A DNA stretch of 64,000 bases from Cristatella mucedo (Eukaryota; Bryozoa; Phylactolaemata; Cristatellidae), in NCBI GenBank assembly GCA_009760855.2, contig WPIO01000129.1:62001-126000 (forward strand). Reading direction: 5' to 3'. Each line of letters opens with the position of its first letter. Within the stretch, counting starts at the first letter, position 1. Both the position numbers and the translations under genes were made by a program. Under the pieces are notes generated by a model. That model searched no databases. It was not told the origin of the DNA and saw nothing but the letters and a program-made list of their open reading frames with translations. Below, piece by piece: positions 44,265-56,517 of the stretch.

Positions 44265-45857
44265 CCTTTTATGTCATACATGTTTTTATTTTGTCCCGAT
44301 GTGACCCAAACTTGGCGACTGTTTTTGCCCTACTTAGCCAACTGACTTGGCAGAAATAAATAACATCACAATTATCTGATCCCAACTCTTCAAGGACAGC
44401 CTGAAATTGTCTGTGGTTTAGAGCATGAGGCCTTATCACATTGCCTGTTGAAAATACATTCTCCATTACATGTTGCATGGTCAAGACCTTTGCGCATAGC
44501 TGTTTTTGGTGGATGATGCAGTGATGACTGACAATTTTGTGAGGTACTAATTTTACCATTAAAGATACAAATCCATTGTGTCTACCTGTCATTGAAGGGG
44601 TTCCGTCCGTGGTTAAAACAATCAATTTAGTTTCTGGAAGCTTAATGTTTGTAAGGACCCTCTCAACCTTATCCAAAATATCCCTCGCCGTAGTAGTGCT
44701 TTTCATTGAACATACATCCAACAGTTCTGCGATAATGACAAAACTTTCCAGTTACTCCGCGTTCAAGCACCGACAGTTGAGCCGTGTGGCTATTTTCCGT
44801 GCTTTCGTCGAGTGCTAGACAATAAATTCGCATTTAGCAAGTCTTTTAGTGAGACTTTCTTCTATTTTGGATGCAAGCTCGTCAACTCTTCTCGCAAGCG
44901 TTTGATGAGAAAGACTGGTTTTTTCTACTTCCGACTTCTTTTCTGGACAGACCACGCCAGTAAACAGCCTGGGGCGTTCCTTTACAAATTCACCATCGGA
45001 AAATGCTTTCCCCGCTTAGCTATAGCTTCAGCTAATAAAAAACTTACTTCGTTTAAAAACATTACTGCTGTAAACAATGACTGCTGTCCGATGACGCTCT
45101 GTTTCAACGAGTTCAAGCGATCAATTCGAAGTTGACCAGTCAGGCTGTTGTCTCTGTTGCCATGCTTTGTAGAAAAATGTCGCTTAACATTATACTCCTT
45201 TGCAACGGCAATTGTTCCTTGGCATGTAGGCACATTATCCTACCCAAGCATACCATTACAAAATAGTCTACAGTCCAAGATGCTTTGAAAAGTCTTCCTT
45301 CTGCATCAATTTTTTGTTTTTTTGCTAGCATTCACATTCGCCGCATTCTTTCTCTGTGAAATAAAAAGATCAGTTAGGAATTGACTCATAAATATTTTAT
45401 CACAGCAATATCTTAGTACTAGAAGTAAGTTGAGAAATATGCGTTTTTTTAAAAACCTACATGACTGATTTCAGTTCGTGCAGCAGAAGCTGAGAAACGG
45501 CTCTTTTTTTTCTATGCACAGTGTGAAACAGTTAATTCCGCTTGCGGAAGCGTAATACATGTAATCGTATTGGTGCCGCTGTTGCACAAATATATTACCT
45601 CTTCACGCCAAAATGTTCACATGAAGGCTAGCCAAATAAATCACGTCTTTTACCTTCAAGCGAAAATTGCCATTCGGACACCTTCACGCTTCACGCGGGC
45701 GTTAAGTACATCATAGCGCCTTATGTCGCCGTTTGCAATGATTAAAAATAACGAAAAACATGGAGTGACAAATATTTTTTGGTATAACGTTGCGGGCCGC
45801 ATAGAAGACCTCGGCGGGCCGGGTTGTGGCCCGCGGGCCACGTGTTGGACACCCCTG
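44265..45857 (-). mobile_element. hAT-3, truncated hAT copy, reverse orientation
   Basis: On the minus strand it starts at 45857 with CAGGGGTGTCCAACACGTGG and the same G+C-rich leader as hAT-1 and hAT-2. It runs through the transposase N terminus and core and stops at about 44265, within the region after FCQVSWLSRAKT. The dimerisation domain and the other terminal repeat are missing, so it is one-ended. Its first 50 bases look closest to the family consensus. Confidence 0.85.
44269..45331 (-). pseudogene. hAT-3 transposase, 3'-truncated and broken
   Basis: Minus-strand frames at 45140-45331 (KKQKIDAEGRLFKASWT, partial finger region), 44982-45233 and 44269-44721. The last, 150 codons, retains LIVLTTDGTPSMTGRHNGF, a TDG block with an intact Asp that is damaged in hAT-1 and hAT-2, followed by HHCIIHQKQLCAK and FCQVSWLSRAKT. 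It lacks the C-terminal dimerisation domain. Non-functional. Confidence 0.8.
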
Positions 45858-45952
45858 TTCTAGTATATATGACACAAATATCTATGGGGTTATTTGGTGG
45901 AAGTTGCTCAAGTTTTACTGGTTGTAGTATACTTTCATTAAAATGAGCCGTA

Positions 45953-45956
45953 GTAA
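45953..45956. repeat. Solo LTR target duplication, left copy
   Basis: GTAA, identical to 47415-47418. Four base pairs fits Ty3/gypsy-like or related LTR elements; the short length makes chance identity possible. Confidence 0.5.
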
Positions 45957-46172
45957 TGTTACGCAGAAGGCTCGGCGGAGTAGGCTTGACCTGCCGCTCA
46001 CCTAGTGGCGTAGTCTAGAGCCTAATGCCGTTCGATGAGCGGCTACGCACGATAAGCTGGCCGCCACGAAACGAGCGTTTCTGGCGCCGACCTGCTTATC
46101 GTTACTAAAGGGGGTAGTGAGTCCGCGGCGTGAATTAGAAAGCGAGACACACAAATTGGGGATTTTACTGAA

Positions 46173-46179
46173 CTTTATT
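46173..46179 (-). promoter_or_regulatory. LTR polyadenylation signal
   Basis: AATAAAG on the minus strand, about 220 bp before the LTR end, consistent with the R/U5 boundary. Confidence 0.5.
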
Positions 46180-46243
46180 CGCGAGCGCACAAAGTCGCTG
46201 CGCGTCTAGTTCAGCTTTATCTCCACACTCCTCACACGTTATC

Positions 46244-46735
46244 AACAGCACCAACACTCCTGCGGAGGGAATAATTCCCCACACTGGGCGCCAGCCGGAG
46301 TCTAAACCCTAACCGGAGAACTAGAACTCGCTTTGCACCAGTGCGACAGGAATATTCCACACGCGCCAACTAAAGCACTCCTGCGAAGAGAATACTTCTC
46401 CACACTGAAGCTCGAACCAGAGCCTAAACCCTAACCGGAGAACTAGGTCTCGGTTTCAACCAGTGCGGCAGGAATACTCCACACACGCCACCTCAAGCAC
46501 TCTTGCGGAAGAAATACTTCTCCACGCCGAAGCGCGAACCTGAGCCTAAAACCTAACCGGATAACTAGGACTCGGTTTCCACCAGTGCGGCAGGAATACT
46601 CCACACACGCCAACTCAAGCACTCCTGCGGAAGAAAAACGTCTCCACACACTTACGCTACTTACATCTATACTGCGAAACTACCCAAATAGACAGAGCTC
46701 AAACTAGAGCCTAAACCCTAACCGGAGAACTAGGG
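46244..46735. repeat. 122-bp tandem repeats inside the LTR
   Basis: Unit start CTAAACCCTAACCGGAGAAC occurs at 46302, 46424 and 46546 (as CTAAAACCTAACCGGATAAC), exactly 122 bp apart, then again at 46711 after a degraded unit; a partial unit precedes at about 46244. Each unit also holds GTGCGRCAGGAATAYTCCAC and CACTCYTGCG blocks. Confidence 0.9.
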
Positions 46736-46857
46736 CTCCACACGCGCCGACTGCGCCTAGCTCGCACCGGCAAATCCCTATGCCGAGACCACGTGCAGCG
46801 GGCACACACAAAATACAAAAGAAACACGGAATGCCATCTCGGGCGCGATGCGACCGT

Positions 46858-46878
46858 ATTCGGTGGACTCCACCGAAT
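46858..46878. repeat. Perfect palindrome, 10-bp arms, 1-nt spacer
   Basis: ATTCGGTGGA, C, TCCACCGAAT, within the solo LTR between the TATA-like box and the tandem repeats. Confidence 0.85.
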
Positions 46879-47031
46879 CCTCCTAGCCCTGTCTCGTCCA
46901 GTCCAGTCAATCGCTGGCGAACAGCCCCGACCTCCTGCCCCACTTTCAGAGAAACGAGCGCGACAGCGTCAAAGCGCTGAGCCGGACCAAAGACAATAGA
47001 CCGTCAGACCAAGAGCGAGCGTCGCTCGACC

Positions 47032-47042
47032 CTTAAATATCT
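47032..47042 (-). promoter_or_regulatory. LTR TATA-like box
   Basis: GATATTTAAGG on the minus strand, about 370 bp into the LTR; transcription would start roughly 30 bp downstream. Confidence 0.4.
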
Positions 47043-47414
47043 AGCTGAGACGATGGGGCAAGCGCTTACTGGTATTTGGCCAGACACCACGGCCCATTAC
47101 GGCAAGGAATCAATACCGTCAGTAGGCCACTGGAAGGGCACCTCTGTCAGCTTGAATGGCGAATTGGTTCCAGACGATTCTTTCTTTGAATGAGTGAAGG
47201 TGGAAGTTGACAGGCCAGCCAACATCAATCAGCAGCTTCCGCTCCTACCGGACCAATTATAAAGGCTGAATCGCCACCGCTCGTCTCAGAGCTTCCTGGC
47301 TTGCTCTTAAGCGCCTCTTCTCTGGCTCACTGCTTCAGGACAAAGGAGCTCTAGCCCGCCGCCGAACAGCTCTTGTTCGCTCTAAAATTCAGCCAAGGCC
47401 AGCAGGGCGCTACA

Positions 47415-47418
47415 GTAA
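47415..47418. repeat. Solo LTR target duplication, right copy
   Basis: GTAA, partner of 45953-45956. Confidence 0.5.
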
Positions 47419-49299
47419 AGAATCATGAAAAGTGAGGAAGTTGCAGCCTAATCTTTTCCGTATTTTTAATTTCAGTAAACGATTCAATAATGGTTCAATA
47501 ATCTTCGTTGAGATTAGCCTTTGGTTACCATACAAATTCCTAAATAACATGACTCCGTTATTACAACTCCTCTAGATGACACTCTCTTTCAGATTTTACG
47601 GCTAATAGTTTTAATTAGCAGCCTCATTAATAGTTCATTTTTAAGAACGCAAGCTTAGCCTACTATCAAGCACCTTTAAAGATAATTGTTTTGAAAGTTG
47701 TAAGCACATACGCTTGATGCGTATCACTAGTGAAACAATTCTTAGATTAAGAAGCTACTGCGTTTTTTTTTAAATCGGGCTCACAAACATAATCTTAACA
47801 CCAAAGTCAACAAATGAGGCTCCAGCTTATGTCTTTCAAGGCATTTCTCGGGTATTGCTAGTTCAAACTTTAACTTTCGAAAGTGATTACAAGGTACACA
47901 CTACACTAGCACACTATAATCTAGCACTAGGTACACTAGCATCGGAAAATAATTGCAAATCAAAATTAGCCTAAAGCAGCATTTATTTTAAAAGTTTTTA
48001 AAATGAACCATTTTATTTTGTTCTGAAATGCTAGTACTTTCGAGTGTGAATTGTGAAGGTGCTGATGCTTGATCAGCGAAATAGCAAAATGATCAGCTTC
48101 CGGTGATTATTCTGCTATTTCATGCTGTGCTGCCGCAAACCTTTAGTAGGGCTAAGCTTCCTAATTACTTTACCAAACTGACTCTTGATTCTGCCCTGTT
48201 CTCTTTAAACAACGATCCAAGTTCAACTAATGTAATGATAAAACATTATCGGATTTAATTGCGTGGTCAAGAAGCACGAAAAACCGTCATGGAGAACCAA
48301 ATTGTGATTGGTAAGCTGCTGGCTACGTCAACTTTATCTAACACGAGTACTGTGATTGGTTTGCTGTAAATGCTGGGCTTGCTAAGGGGAAGAGGTTACT
48401 GCTCGCTTTAAGCCCAGGTTTTTCCGAAACATTAGCCGAACTAGTAGAAAGTTCGCGTTGTGAAAATAGGTATTCACCTACTGTGTCTAAAAGCTGTACT
48501 GCAAATGAGGCTATAATGCTAATGCTAAACCCAAGATTTGTCTTTAGCAAAAACAGCATGATACAGTGCCTCAATGGGCTTGGCAAGGTTAACATTTGAA
48601 TAAACGCACTTTTCTCACCCTGTTGTGGCAGCCATGGCTTCCTCTGAGCCGAAGCCACTACAGACATAATATCACTGACGCTTGTGAGTTGCGACATAGG
48701 CTAATAAGCCTACGTAACTCAATGTAATTACATTAAGTTACTGCGAAATGCCTTTAGCTCTCTGCCGTTGCTCTCAGTTGAACCTCTCTCACTATTAAAT
48801 ATATATTCGGTATCATTGGGTATGAATGCTTTTCGTTACATGGCATGTTCCAATGAGAGCCATGTACCTGCTTCCATTAGTTCTGAGTGTATCCGAAACT
48901 AGCCGTAATTCAAAAGCTGAAAAGTTCACTAAATTAGCTGAGTCTCGGCTTCGGTTATCCTTCTAACGTGAGTCTTGCGTTCATGGTTCAATCATTACCG
49001 AGGATGAACTCGCACTAATCGTTGGTAAAATTTGTTGACGGATGCAATAGATTATTTCACCGGATCGTTAACATGTGCCCTAGTACTCCCCGTTTTCGGT
49101 TATAACGACTCGCGTTTAGTCTAAACGATAGATGTACTTGATTGCTAATTATCGATTGAATGAACAAGATTTATTATAGAAATATTATGAATCTTAATGA
49201 TAATATAAATCTACTAGAAATATTATTTGCCTGCTATGCGAAACTAAGAGTGCTAAACTACTCATAACGAACCTTCGGCGATTCCTGATAATAATAACA
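47419..49299. other. No recognisable gene
   Basis: No element recognised. At 48338-48697 a 119-codon minus frame overlaps a plus-strand stretch (about 48365-48600) that is also largely open. Neither shows a family signature. Confidence 0.4.
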
Positions 49300-49745
49300 A
49301 TCATTATAATAATGCCATTATTAACAGATAATAATAATAATAATGCACTTGATAAAGGACCCTCGGATAACTTAATCTCTTTCTAGGCGCTTTATCTTTG
49401 CAGCAAAGGGAAACGAGATTAGTTCGTGAGTAATATCATGAGTGATAAACAACATGGACATCGTGGTTTGGGGTGACATGCACAGGGTAAGCATGTAAAT
49501 GTGGTTACTGGTAGCATGCACCGTGTCAGCACGCATAAGCACTTGAAGGAAAAATCACAGGGACCCACTAAATGCTGTCCTAAGTCAGGCGATGTTCTGA
49601 CGCAAGTCGGGAGGGAGATCCAGGTTTTGGGAGCATACGAACTAAATGTACGGTCTCCGAAGTATTTGAGGTTTGTACGAGGTGGCGTGATGTTGAGCTT
49701 ATTCAAGATCATTTTAAAGCTGAAAACATCTGCGCTCCTTTGCAG
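49300..49745 (-). mobile_element. LINE-A copy, reverse orientation
   Basis: An (AAT)n tail at 49270-49340, the hairpin (AAAGGACCCTC...CTAGGCGCTTTATC), the 3' UTR, and the minus frame 49419-49712 whose N-terminal part carries PRTNLKYFGDRTFSSYAPK and the LPTCVRTS blocks. Confidence 0.8.
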
Positions 49746-50149
49746 TGCCAGTAAACACTCAGGCCTGATCTCTCACTTACCGCTCACCGTTTGATCGTGT
49801 TTCTTTTTCTTCAAATGTAAAACTCTACTGACGTCAAGTTGCGTACATTGCGAGTGAAACACAGATGAAGTTCAGATTCACAACACTTCTTGCTGAAATC
49901 AGGAATAATGATGTACATCCGGATTATCTAGATATTGAGAATGTACTGCTGTCAAGCTTTGATACTATGCAGTGCATACTTTATAGGTTAGCGGCTGCTG
50001 TTGGGCTATTGGGTAAGCTTAATTCCTTCAGTGATGTAGAAGCTGATGCTACACCAATTGCCTAATGTTTGCGAACCCTGCACGTCTGTCTGTATCTCGT
50101 TTCGTAACTCGGCAAAGCCACCAAGAATAGGTTCGTTTTCCGAAGGAAA
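49746..50149. other. No recognisable gene
   Basis: A 66-codon plus frame at 49865-50065 without family resemblance; otherwise nothing recognised. Confidence 0.35.
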
Positions 50150-50640
50150 AAGTTTTACCGTCCACTCCGAGCCTAAGTGGTTTTCGGTATGCAGCCGGCA
50201 GTCAATGTGCTAGATAGCGAACGACAAAGCGAACGTAAGAAGCACAGGCGGATCTGGAGAGAAGTTGAGGTTTCGAGTAGCATGAAAGTAGCAGCTGAGG
50301 ATGGCTGCAAAGGATGTGCCAAATAGTCGGCAGAAGGAAACTTGTTACCGTTGCATAAGAATTGTGAAAATGAGTTACACACTATGCAAACTGACACACT
50401 ATAAAAACTGCTGAGCAAGAGCTTCTGTGGCTAATGGTTATTAATGGCAGGAAAGGTGTGGCTAATTTATTTACGATATAGAACCAAAGTGCATACGGAA
50501 CCTGAAACTGCTGTAGTAGTTGCAGTTAAGCTAGGTATAATGAAGCCAAATCATTGGAAGCCTTGAGGGTCAGCATACAAATTTTGCACTCTATCCATTA
50601 ATCAGCCGGCTGACTCCCAAACTCATTCAGCAAATGAGAT
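50150..50640 (-). mobile_element. LINE-B fragment, reverse orientation
   Basis: The minus frame 50173-50418 and neighbouring frames hold the NSFSQFLCNGN-type stretch and the degraded TESRLG-like region of the LINE-B C terminus (equivalent to 62455-62660). Upstream blocks extend to about 50640. Confidence 0.6.
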
Positions 50641-53600
50641 ATGGGGTCAAACCTTTAAGATTTGTTAGTCAGCTTCGAAGCCATGCCGACTGTTTTTTTC
50701 TGGTAGCCCAGTCAAAAGAGAATTTAAATGATCCTGCCAAGACTGACCCAGAGAGCTCGTTCTTTTGAAAGCCGCAATGGAAGATATTATACTAGCATAG
50801 ATGTGATTTTACATGATGGCTAAAGTATTATCTCATCAGTGTTCAAACAAGAGTAAGGTTTCAGCATAGGTAGGGCAATAAATCGATGCGCTCATAACTC
50901 GATTGCCACTGTTTTTACACTGCCGAAGAGCACTGCTGGCATTTACCTAGCACGTTTTACTTAAGTGCCCCAACTCTTTGTTGCTATGGCCCATGTAAAA
51001 TACCTGTAGGTATATTTAACTGTCGAGTCAAATATTCTCTGCTATTGATGATGACTTGCAATCCTGAGGCAATAATGCTCTTTGCAACGTTGGTGTTTCA
51101 ATGCTGTCGTAATACCTGCATGAGTTGCTGTACACAAGTCACAACTTGTGACGTTACTAGGCTAACTGAGTGTTAGCGCCTAGTACTCGCGCTAGGGCTT
51201 ATTCTGGCATGATTTTCTTAGGTTTTTGAAGCCCATTTTGGCATTGATTGACTTTCCTAAACCTCGGTTAGAATGACTGACATGAAAACAACTAACTGTT
51301 CTTTGTAAATCCTTAAAATATGCACAAGAAAATGACCAATATTAGTTCTAAGTCTACTGCTCTTTGTGATTTTGGGGTTCCGACACTGTCGGTATACCTA
51401 CTGCTCTTTTTGATTTTGGTGTTCTGACACTGTTGGTATACCTGCATGCACTGCATTGAAATTGAACTATTTTTATTGCCATCGCATTATTGCTAGCTCA
51501 ACATTGTTTTGGTAAGGTTCAATGGATGCAGCTGTAGGTTTAAGTGATGAAATGTATCACGATTACCACCTCGAAAAAGGCTTACCTGAGTTAGCATGGG
51601 GCAATCCCAAAGTCACATTGCCAAACCCGTTGGTAAGGGCAATTTGCGAGTGCCAAGTACCAACTACCAAGTGCTTAATCCTTGGTAATGTAATAGCAAA
51701 TGTCTAGCCTGTGTTGGGATTTCATAGATATTTTCACACCCACAGTGGTGATACAGTATTAGAGATTAGCTTGACAAACGGTTGCCGATAATAGAATGGG
51801 GAGGAGGTACTCACTGTAGCCTGCTTGTAACGGTAAAGCTAGCCGAAGCCAAACAAGAAAAAACTCAGGTATGTGAAATAACGAAGATTAAACCGTGGTA
51901 AAACCATGCTCGTGGAGATATGCATCCAAAGTTAGGATTCGTTTTGAAGAAAAGAGCACATATATAACTTTATTGAAGAATCGAACTGTTAGGCAAGCAA
52001 ACCTCAGTCTTCACCGGCTGGCTGAGCCATACCCTGCAGAATGACACCCGAGTGACCTCCACTCCAGAGAACTGGGCACACACCTATGTGCTGCCACAGG
52101 CTGCATATATCGAGCACTGATTTCGGAGTTATCTCCTTCATGCTGACGAGACGCGGAGTTTGTCGAGGCTTCCCTAACTGCTATACAAACCGCGACCCAG
52201 GAGCTTTTAACAGAAATAGCAATGTGGAGTCAGACAGCACGACGGCTGCACACTTAATAATCAGCTGCATTCATTATGGCATCCACATCGTCGTCACAGT
52301 GTACAACGACGACAATGCTAAGTACAATCGCCCAGTCTTCAACAATGAGGTCCTGATGCAGCAAGCTGTCTCTGGACGACCTTTTACTTGCCGATCTCAA
52401 TAAATAGACTAAGCTTTCTGTATAACAACCTAGTAATATGTATTGCACAGCGTCAGTGTCTAGATATCCTTCACATCGTGCAGTCATTTCATCGTTTAAT
52501 AATTTATTTCAAATGCTCCATTTAAACTCACTTGTTTTGGTAAATGAAGATAAAAACAGATAAGAAGCCTCAGACATTTATACTTTGCCACTGTAAAATT
52601 CTTCTACGGGGTATCATATTCCTAAAATAGCATATGATCCCATCTTCAGTTTCATGGCTGAGCGAAGAGAATACTGTCTTTGAGCCATAGTACTGCTGTT
52701 CAAGCGATGCAATTATTTGGTATTTATATCTAATGTAGTTACCCAATTTTTATGGCAGCAGCAATGATCGTAAAATGTTGATATGTTCTATCCTAAAAAG
52801 TTTAACTTATTAAAATGCTTCATTTAGTGGCAGTAGAAGAGATTAGCTGGTGTCATTGTTTCTCGCAGTGTTCAACAAAGGATCGCTCAGTGAAGCAATG
52901 TAGCACTTTACCTGGATAGTGAAGTGGTTGATTAATCTTATTATCCGTTACTGCCTGATTGTTCGCATCTTTAAGCAGATTAAGGTACCTAAAAGTAAGT
53001 GTGATGACCTTAAAGTTGTTGCACAGCTATGAATGAAGCTAGTTCAGGTCAATGGAAAATGGCTTGAAGTGGCAACTGCGATGTTCACAACGAACAAGCA
53101 CAGCCACAGTCTCGCAAAAATTGTAATCCCCAGATTTCACATACTGGTAGGTCAGCATGAACTTAGAAAACAAGTCAAGAATTTCGTATGTGGTTCAATG
53201 TATTCGCATTATTCCCGTTTAAGCTACTCTACATCTTAGCGTTGTAGTAAAGCTAATATTATATAACCTCAGAGTGAAGACGCTTGTCACTGGCGTACTA
53301 CTCCTTGGTGCCCAGAGTGCTCCAAAATGTGTCTTTTTTCCTCGAACTATCGAACAGTACCTCGGGCTGTCCGCTGCACAGTGGCGGCACTCCCGAGTCA
53401 GGTTTCAGGCCTCATATCTTCACCTGAGTCACAGTCGTTGCTATGGAACTGCAGTCTTCTGGCCGGGTGTAGATTAAAGCTAGGCATTGTAGCTCCCAGG
53501 CCCACCCAGTATGCACATGCACAGTCAAAACACCATCACTGAACTAGGGAGGAGCCGCAGGCTATATTTCATGATTTCCCAAGATCTTCCTATTGTTATG

Positions 53601-54589
53601 ATGATAAACTGGGTGTAGCATGCGAGCACGGAAGGCATGACCAGCCTATACTCTTAAACTAATCTTGGTAATTCCCAAATGTTACAATGTTGTTGGCAGT
53701 TACTTCTGTTGATCTGGGAAAACGACTAAAAAGAAAGTAAGTATTCACTCCACGAAGCCTTTTCACTTATATTGGGCTTCTAAATCAATCTTCTAGCACT
53801 GACGACCGTCGAAAATTGTCAACTTAATTTAGGCGATAGACTTAAACGGTCATTGAGCGATGATTAGGAAACCAAGAGATTGGTAGCATTTTTTCATTGC
53901 ACTCTAGCTATGGAATTGGACGTGACTAACCTGTTCTGGGCTGACCTAGCCTGTAGATGAGCAATGAGTCACGGCGAAGGTATTTTTTACTACTGTTGCA
54001 GGCCCATCAGGCAGTCTCTCGGTGTAAGAGTTTTGCACAAAGCTGTAGAAGCAAGCAATTAACTAAAGCAATGTGGTGACATTTTAATTTGTTAAGTGGG
54101 GCTTGCTGCTACCTTTGCAGTAACTTTTGCCAGGATAGCACGGATGTCTAAGTGAAATCAATAGTCCGCAGGTCTACAACCGAAGTAAGATAATTAATGT
54201 GCCTAAGCTAGCAAGCCTATTGGACCAAATAGGTAACGAAAAGCTGACAGGGTAGCAAAACAGTTAACTAATAAAGGGAAAGTTGAAATCCACTTCATAA
54301 ATTAATTAGTGAATCAATTCAAGTTATAAATATTTCATAAATTTGAGAATATATAAAAATAAAGAAGTACACAATGACTGCAAAATTATATTTAACCTCA
54401 AAATAAACTGTAAGAAAATGATTTGCAGAAACAATGTAACTAATAGGGCATCGTGTAAGATTTGTGTTCGACTTGCTTAACTTTTCCAGGTCAAGACACA
54501 CGTCCTCAAGTAGCTGAATTACAGCCTAGCACCTCTTAGCTTGCTTTCTCTATAGCATACAATTGTGCTGTGCTATTTCCATTGCAATA
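50641..54589. other. No recognisable gene
   Basis: The longest stretch without a recognised element. Plus frames at 51522-51707 (61 codons), 52086-52403 (105 codons, downstream of an AACTTTATTG run), 53033-53239, 53274-53477 and 53327-53542 have no recognisable domains. A two-copy tandem repeat lies at 51354-51441. Confidence 0.4.
51354..51441. repeat. 44-bp tandem duplication
   Basis: CTACTGCTCTTTGTGATTTT begins at 51354 and again (one change) at 51398. A third, more diverged copy of the inner part (GTGTTTCAATGCTGTCG) lies near 51100. Confidence 0.75.
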
Positions 54590-55200
54590 CTACTAATAAT
54601 AATATATCCATTATAATATAATATAATGTCAATTAATATAATACCAATTATAATACTAATAATACAGCCACATAAGAACGTACAGGCTGAATTACAAGGA
54701 CCCAATAGATGCTGTAGCACATAGGAGCGTTTTTAATTTCTTTTTAAATATGGTAAAGTCTGGAGATGTCGTGACGTAAGTTATACGTTCCAGGGTTTGG
54801 GAGCATACGTACTAAAGGAACGATCTGAACAGAATTTTAGGTTTTGTGCGAGGTATAGGTATAGCTTAGGAGCCATTGTAAGTCTGTGGAAAAGTGTATG
54901 ACGTGGCAACTGGGCAGACTCATCGCAGACACGAGTAGCAGCTGAGTTTTGAGCTGAGTATGAGCTTGTGGTCAGCTTTGGCCGATATACTTGAAATCAG
55001 TAAAATACAGAAGTTTAAATAGAATGCCAGAAATGCACAGATACACTTAGATGTATTCTCCCAGTCTAGGATTTTCTGCCGAATTGCAATATTGTGTTAC
55101 TAAAAGTAGGCCAATTATAATCTTATTCGTTGTGGTCTTCAAGTGAAAGTTCATTTTCGAACGGTACAATCCAGATTTCAGGCCGATGCCTTATGTGATT
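54590..55200 (-). mobile_element. LINE-A copy, reverse orientation, with A+T-rich tail
   Basis: A long (AAT)/(ATT)-like tail at 54590-54660, no clear hairpin, then minus-strand equivalents of the LINE-A 3' UTR (GAACGTACAGGCTGAATTAC) and post-RT coding blocks around 54750-54960. Confidence 0.65.
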
Positions 55201-55829
55201 TTCAGGCAGAGCCACTTAACAGTGTTTAACGATCCAACAAGTGAGTCACACTATGTTCTCCCCTCATTAGTTACTTTCCTTTATCGTTATGGAATTTGAG
55301 ATTTGCATCTGCGATTTATTTGAGTACATATGCAATGACGGTGCAGCTATTGAGTTGAGAGAGCTTGCCGTGCTCGACTGCTGGGAGTGATCACAGCATA
55401 GATACATTCGTCTGCCGTTGGCACACACGTCAAGCATTTAAGTCCTTGGTGACTACATTGGCACCCTGGGCATAAACAGTGAGAAGTAGTAGAATAACTA
55501 GAGAGCTTAAGAGTAGCCATGCTAAAGTTCTATCTCAGTTGGACGTCGCCAGTTAAAGTAATATTTTGCTATGCCATGCTCTCAAGCATAACAGACTTTT
55601 AGTCACTGTAGCTTTACAGAGTTACACAATATTGTACAAGAAGTGCAAACTGTCTAGAACGGTTAGCTCTAATACCCAACTGGAACTAACTGGTTAAGTT
55701 TATAATTTCAATGTAGGAATTAAGGAAATCTGCATCCGCTGGTTATAATGTCATTGGTAGTCACTGTAGATGAGAAACTAGCCAGGAGGCCACACGGCTT
55801 CGGGCGTTTTTATATTTTTGCTTTTTTAC
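55201..55829. other. No recognisable gene
   Basis: No element or gene recognised. Confidence 0.45.
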
Positions 55830-56479
55830 TTAGCGGCCTAACCGAAGCCAAATGTCATGCTGGGGCTGCTGGTGTACTGGCTCCCCATGGTTCATGAACC
55901 AAGAGGCCCTACGGCTTTCGAGCAGGTAGCTTCGCCGGTCACCCAGTTCCTCCTGAATCTTTCTGCCGGCATGTCCTACCGAGGTCAGTCGGGCAAGCTT
56001 CATGGTTTGGCCACCAGCTGCCACGAGCCCCGACCACGAAGGGCCTCACCACTGCCTGACGGTTGCCAGCAGTCAGGAAAGACCAATGACTGGCTGCATA
56101 TTTATCGGTCCAGTCCCGGGCCGTAATAACCAGAGCATCCTAGCTGCCGTCAAAAGGTACCGTCACATCAATGAATACCATATCATACTGTATCATAATA
56201 TCTGTGTTTTTGTTGATTACGGCGTCCGGCTTCAGGGACAGACCGCCTTCTAGCTGGCTGTCTTGGCCTGCCGACATGCAGTTATGGGTAGTGGCCAAAA
56301 GAGCTTTAATTATGTGACCAGAAACAGGTTGCAATGGGCCGGTGCAAAACGTTTCTGCCTCCATGCAACATAGGCAGCAGCAGCTAACCTCCCGGGGTAT
56401 TCCGACTCCTAGCAACAGCCACTGGCAGAGCTTCCAGGCTCTCTTGGTGCACGAACCACCAGGTCCCGAGCCAATATAT

Positions 56480-56517
<38 letters not shown>

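Larger units (their letters stand above)
45957..47414 (-). mobile_element. Solo LTR, 1458 bp
   Basis: The plus strand begins TGTTACGCAG and ends GGCGCTACA, so both ends carry the TGT...ACA terminal signature of LTRs, and GTAA flanks both sides. Read on the minus strand it has a TATA-like GATATTTAAGG (47042-47032) and an AATAAAG signal (46179-46173), in the right order for U3-R-U5. It is much richer in G+C than its surroundings. No internal coding region or second LTR is present, so it is a solo LTR left by recombination. Internal 122-bp repeats lie in the part that would be transcribed. Confidence 0.7.

Noticed and set aside
46302-46735. Interstitial telomere array
   Set aside because: CCCTAA occurs only once per 122-bp unit, not in tandem; it belongs to the LTR repeat unit.
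46443-46999. Overlapping open frames in the G+C-rich LTR
   Set aside because: They follow from high G+C content and tandem repetition; no domain resemblance, and LTRs are usually non-coding.
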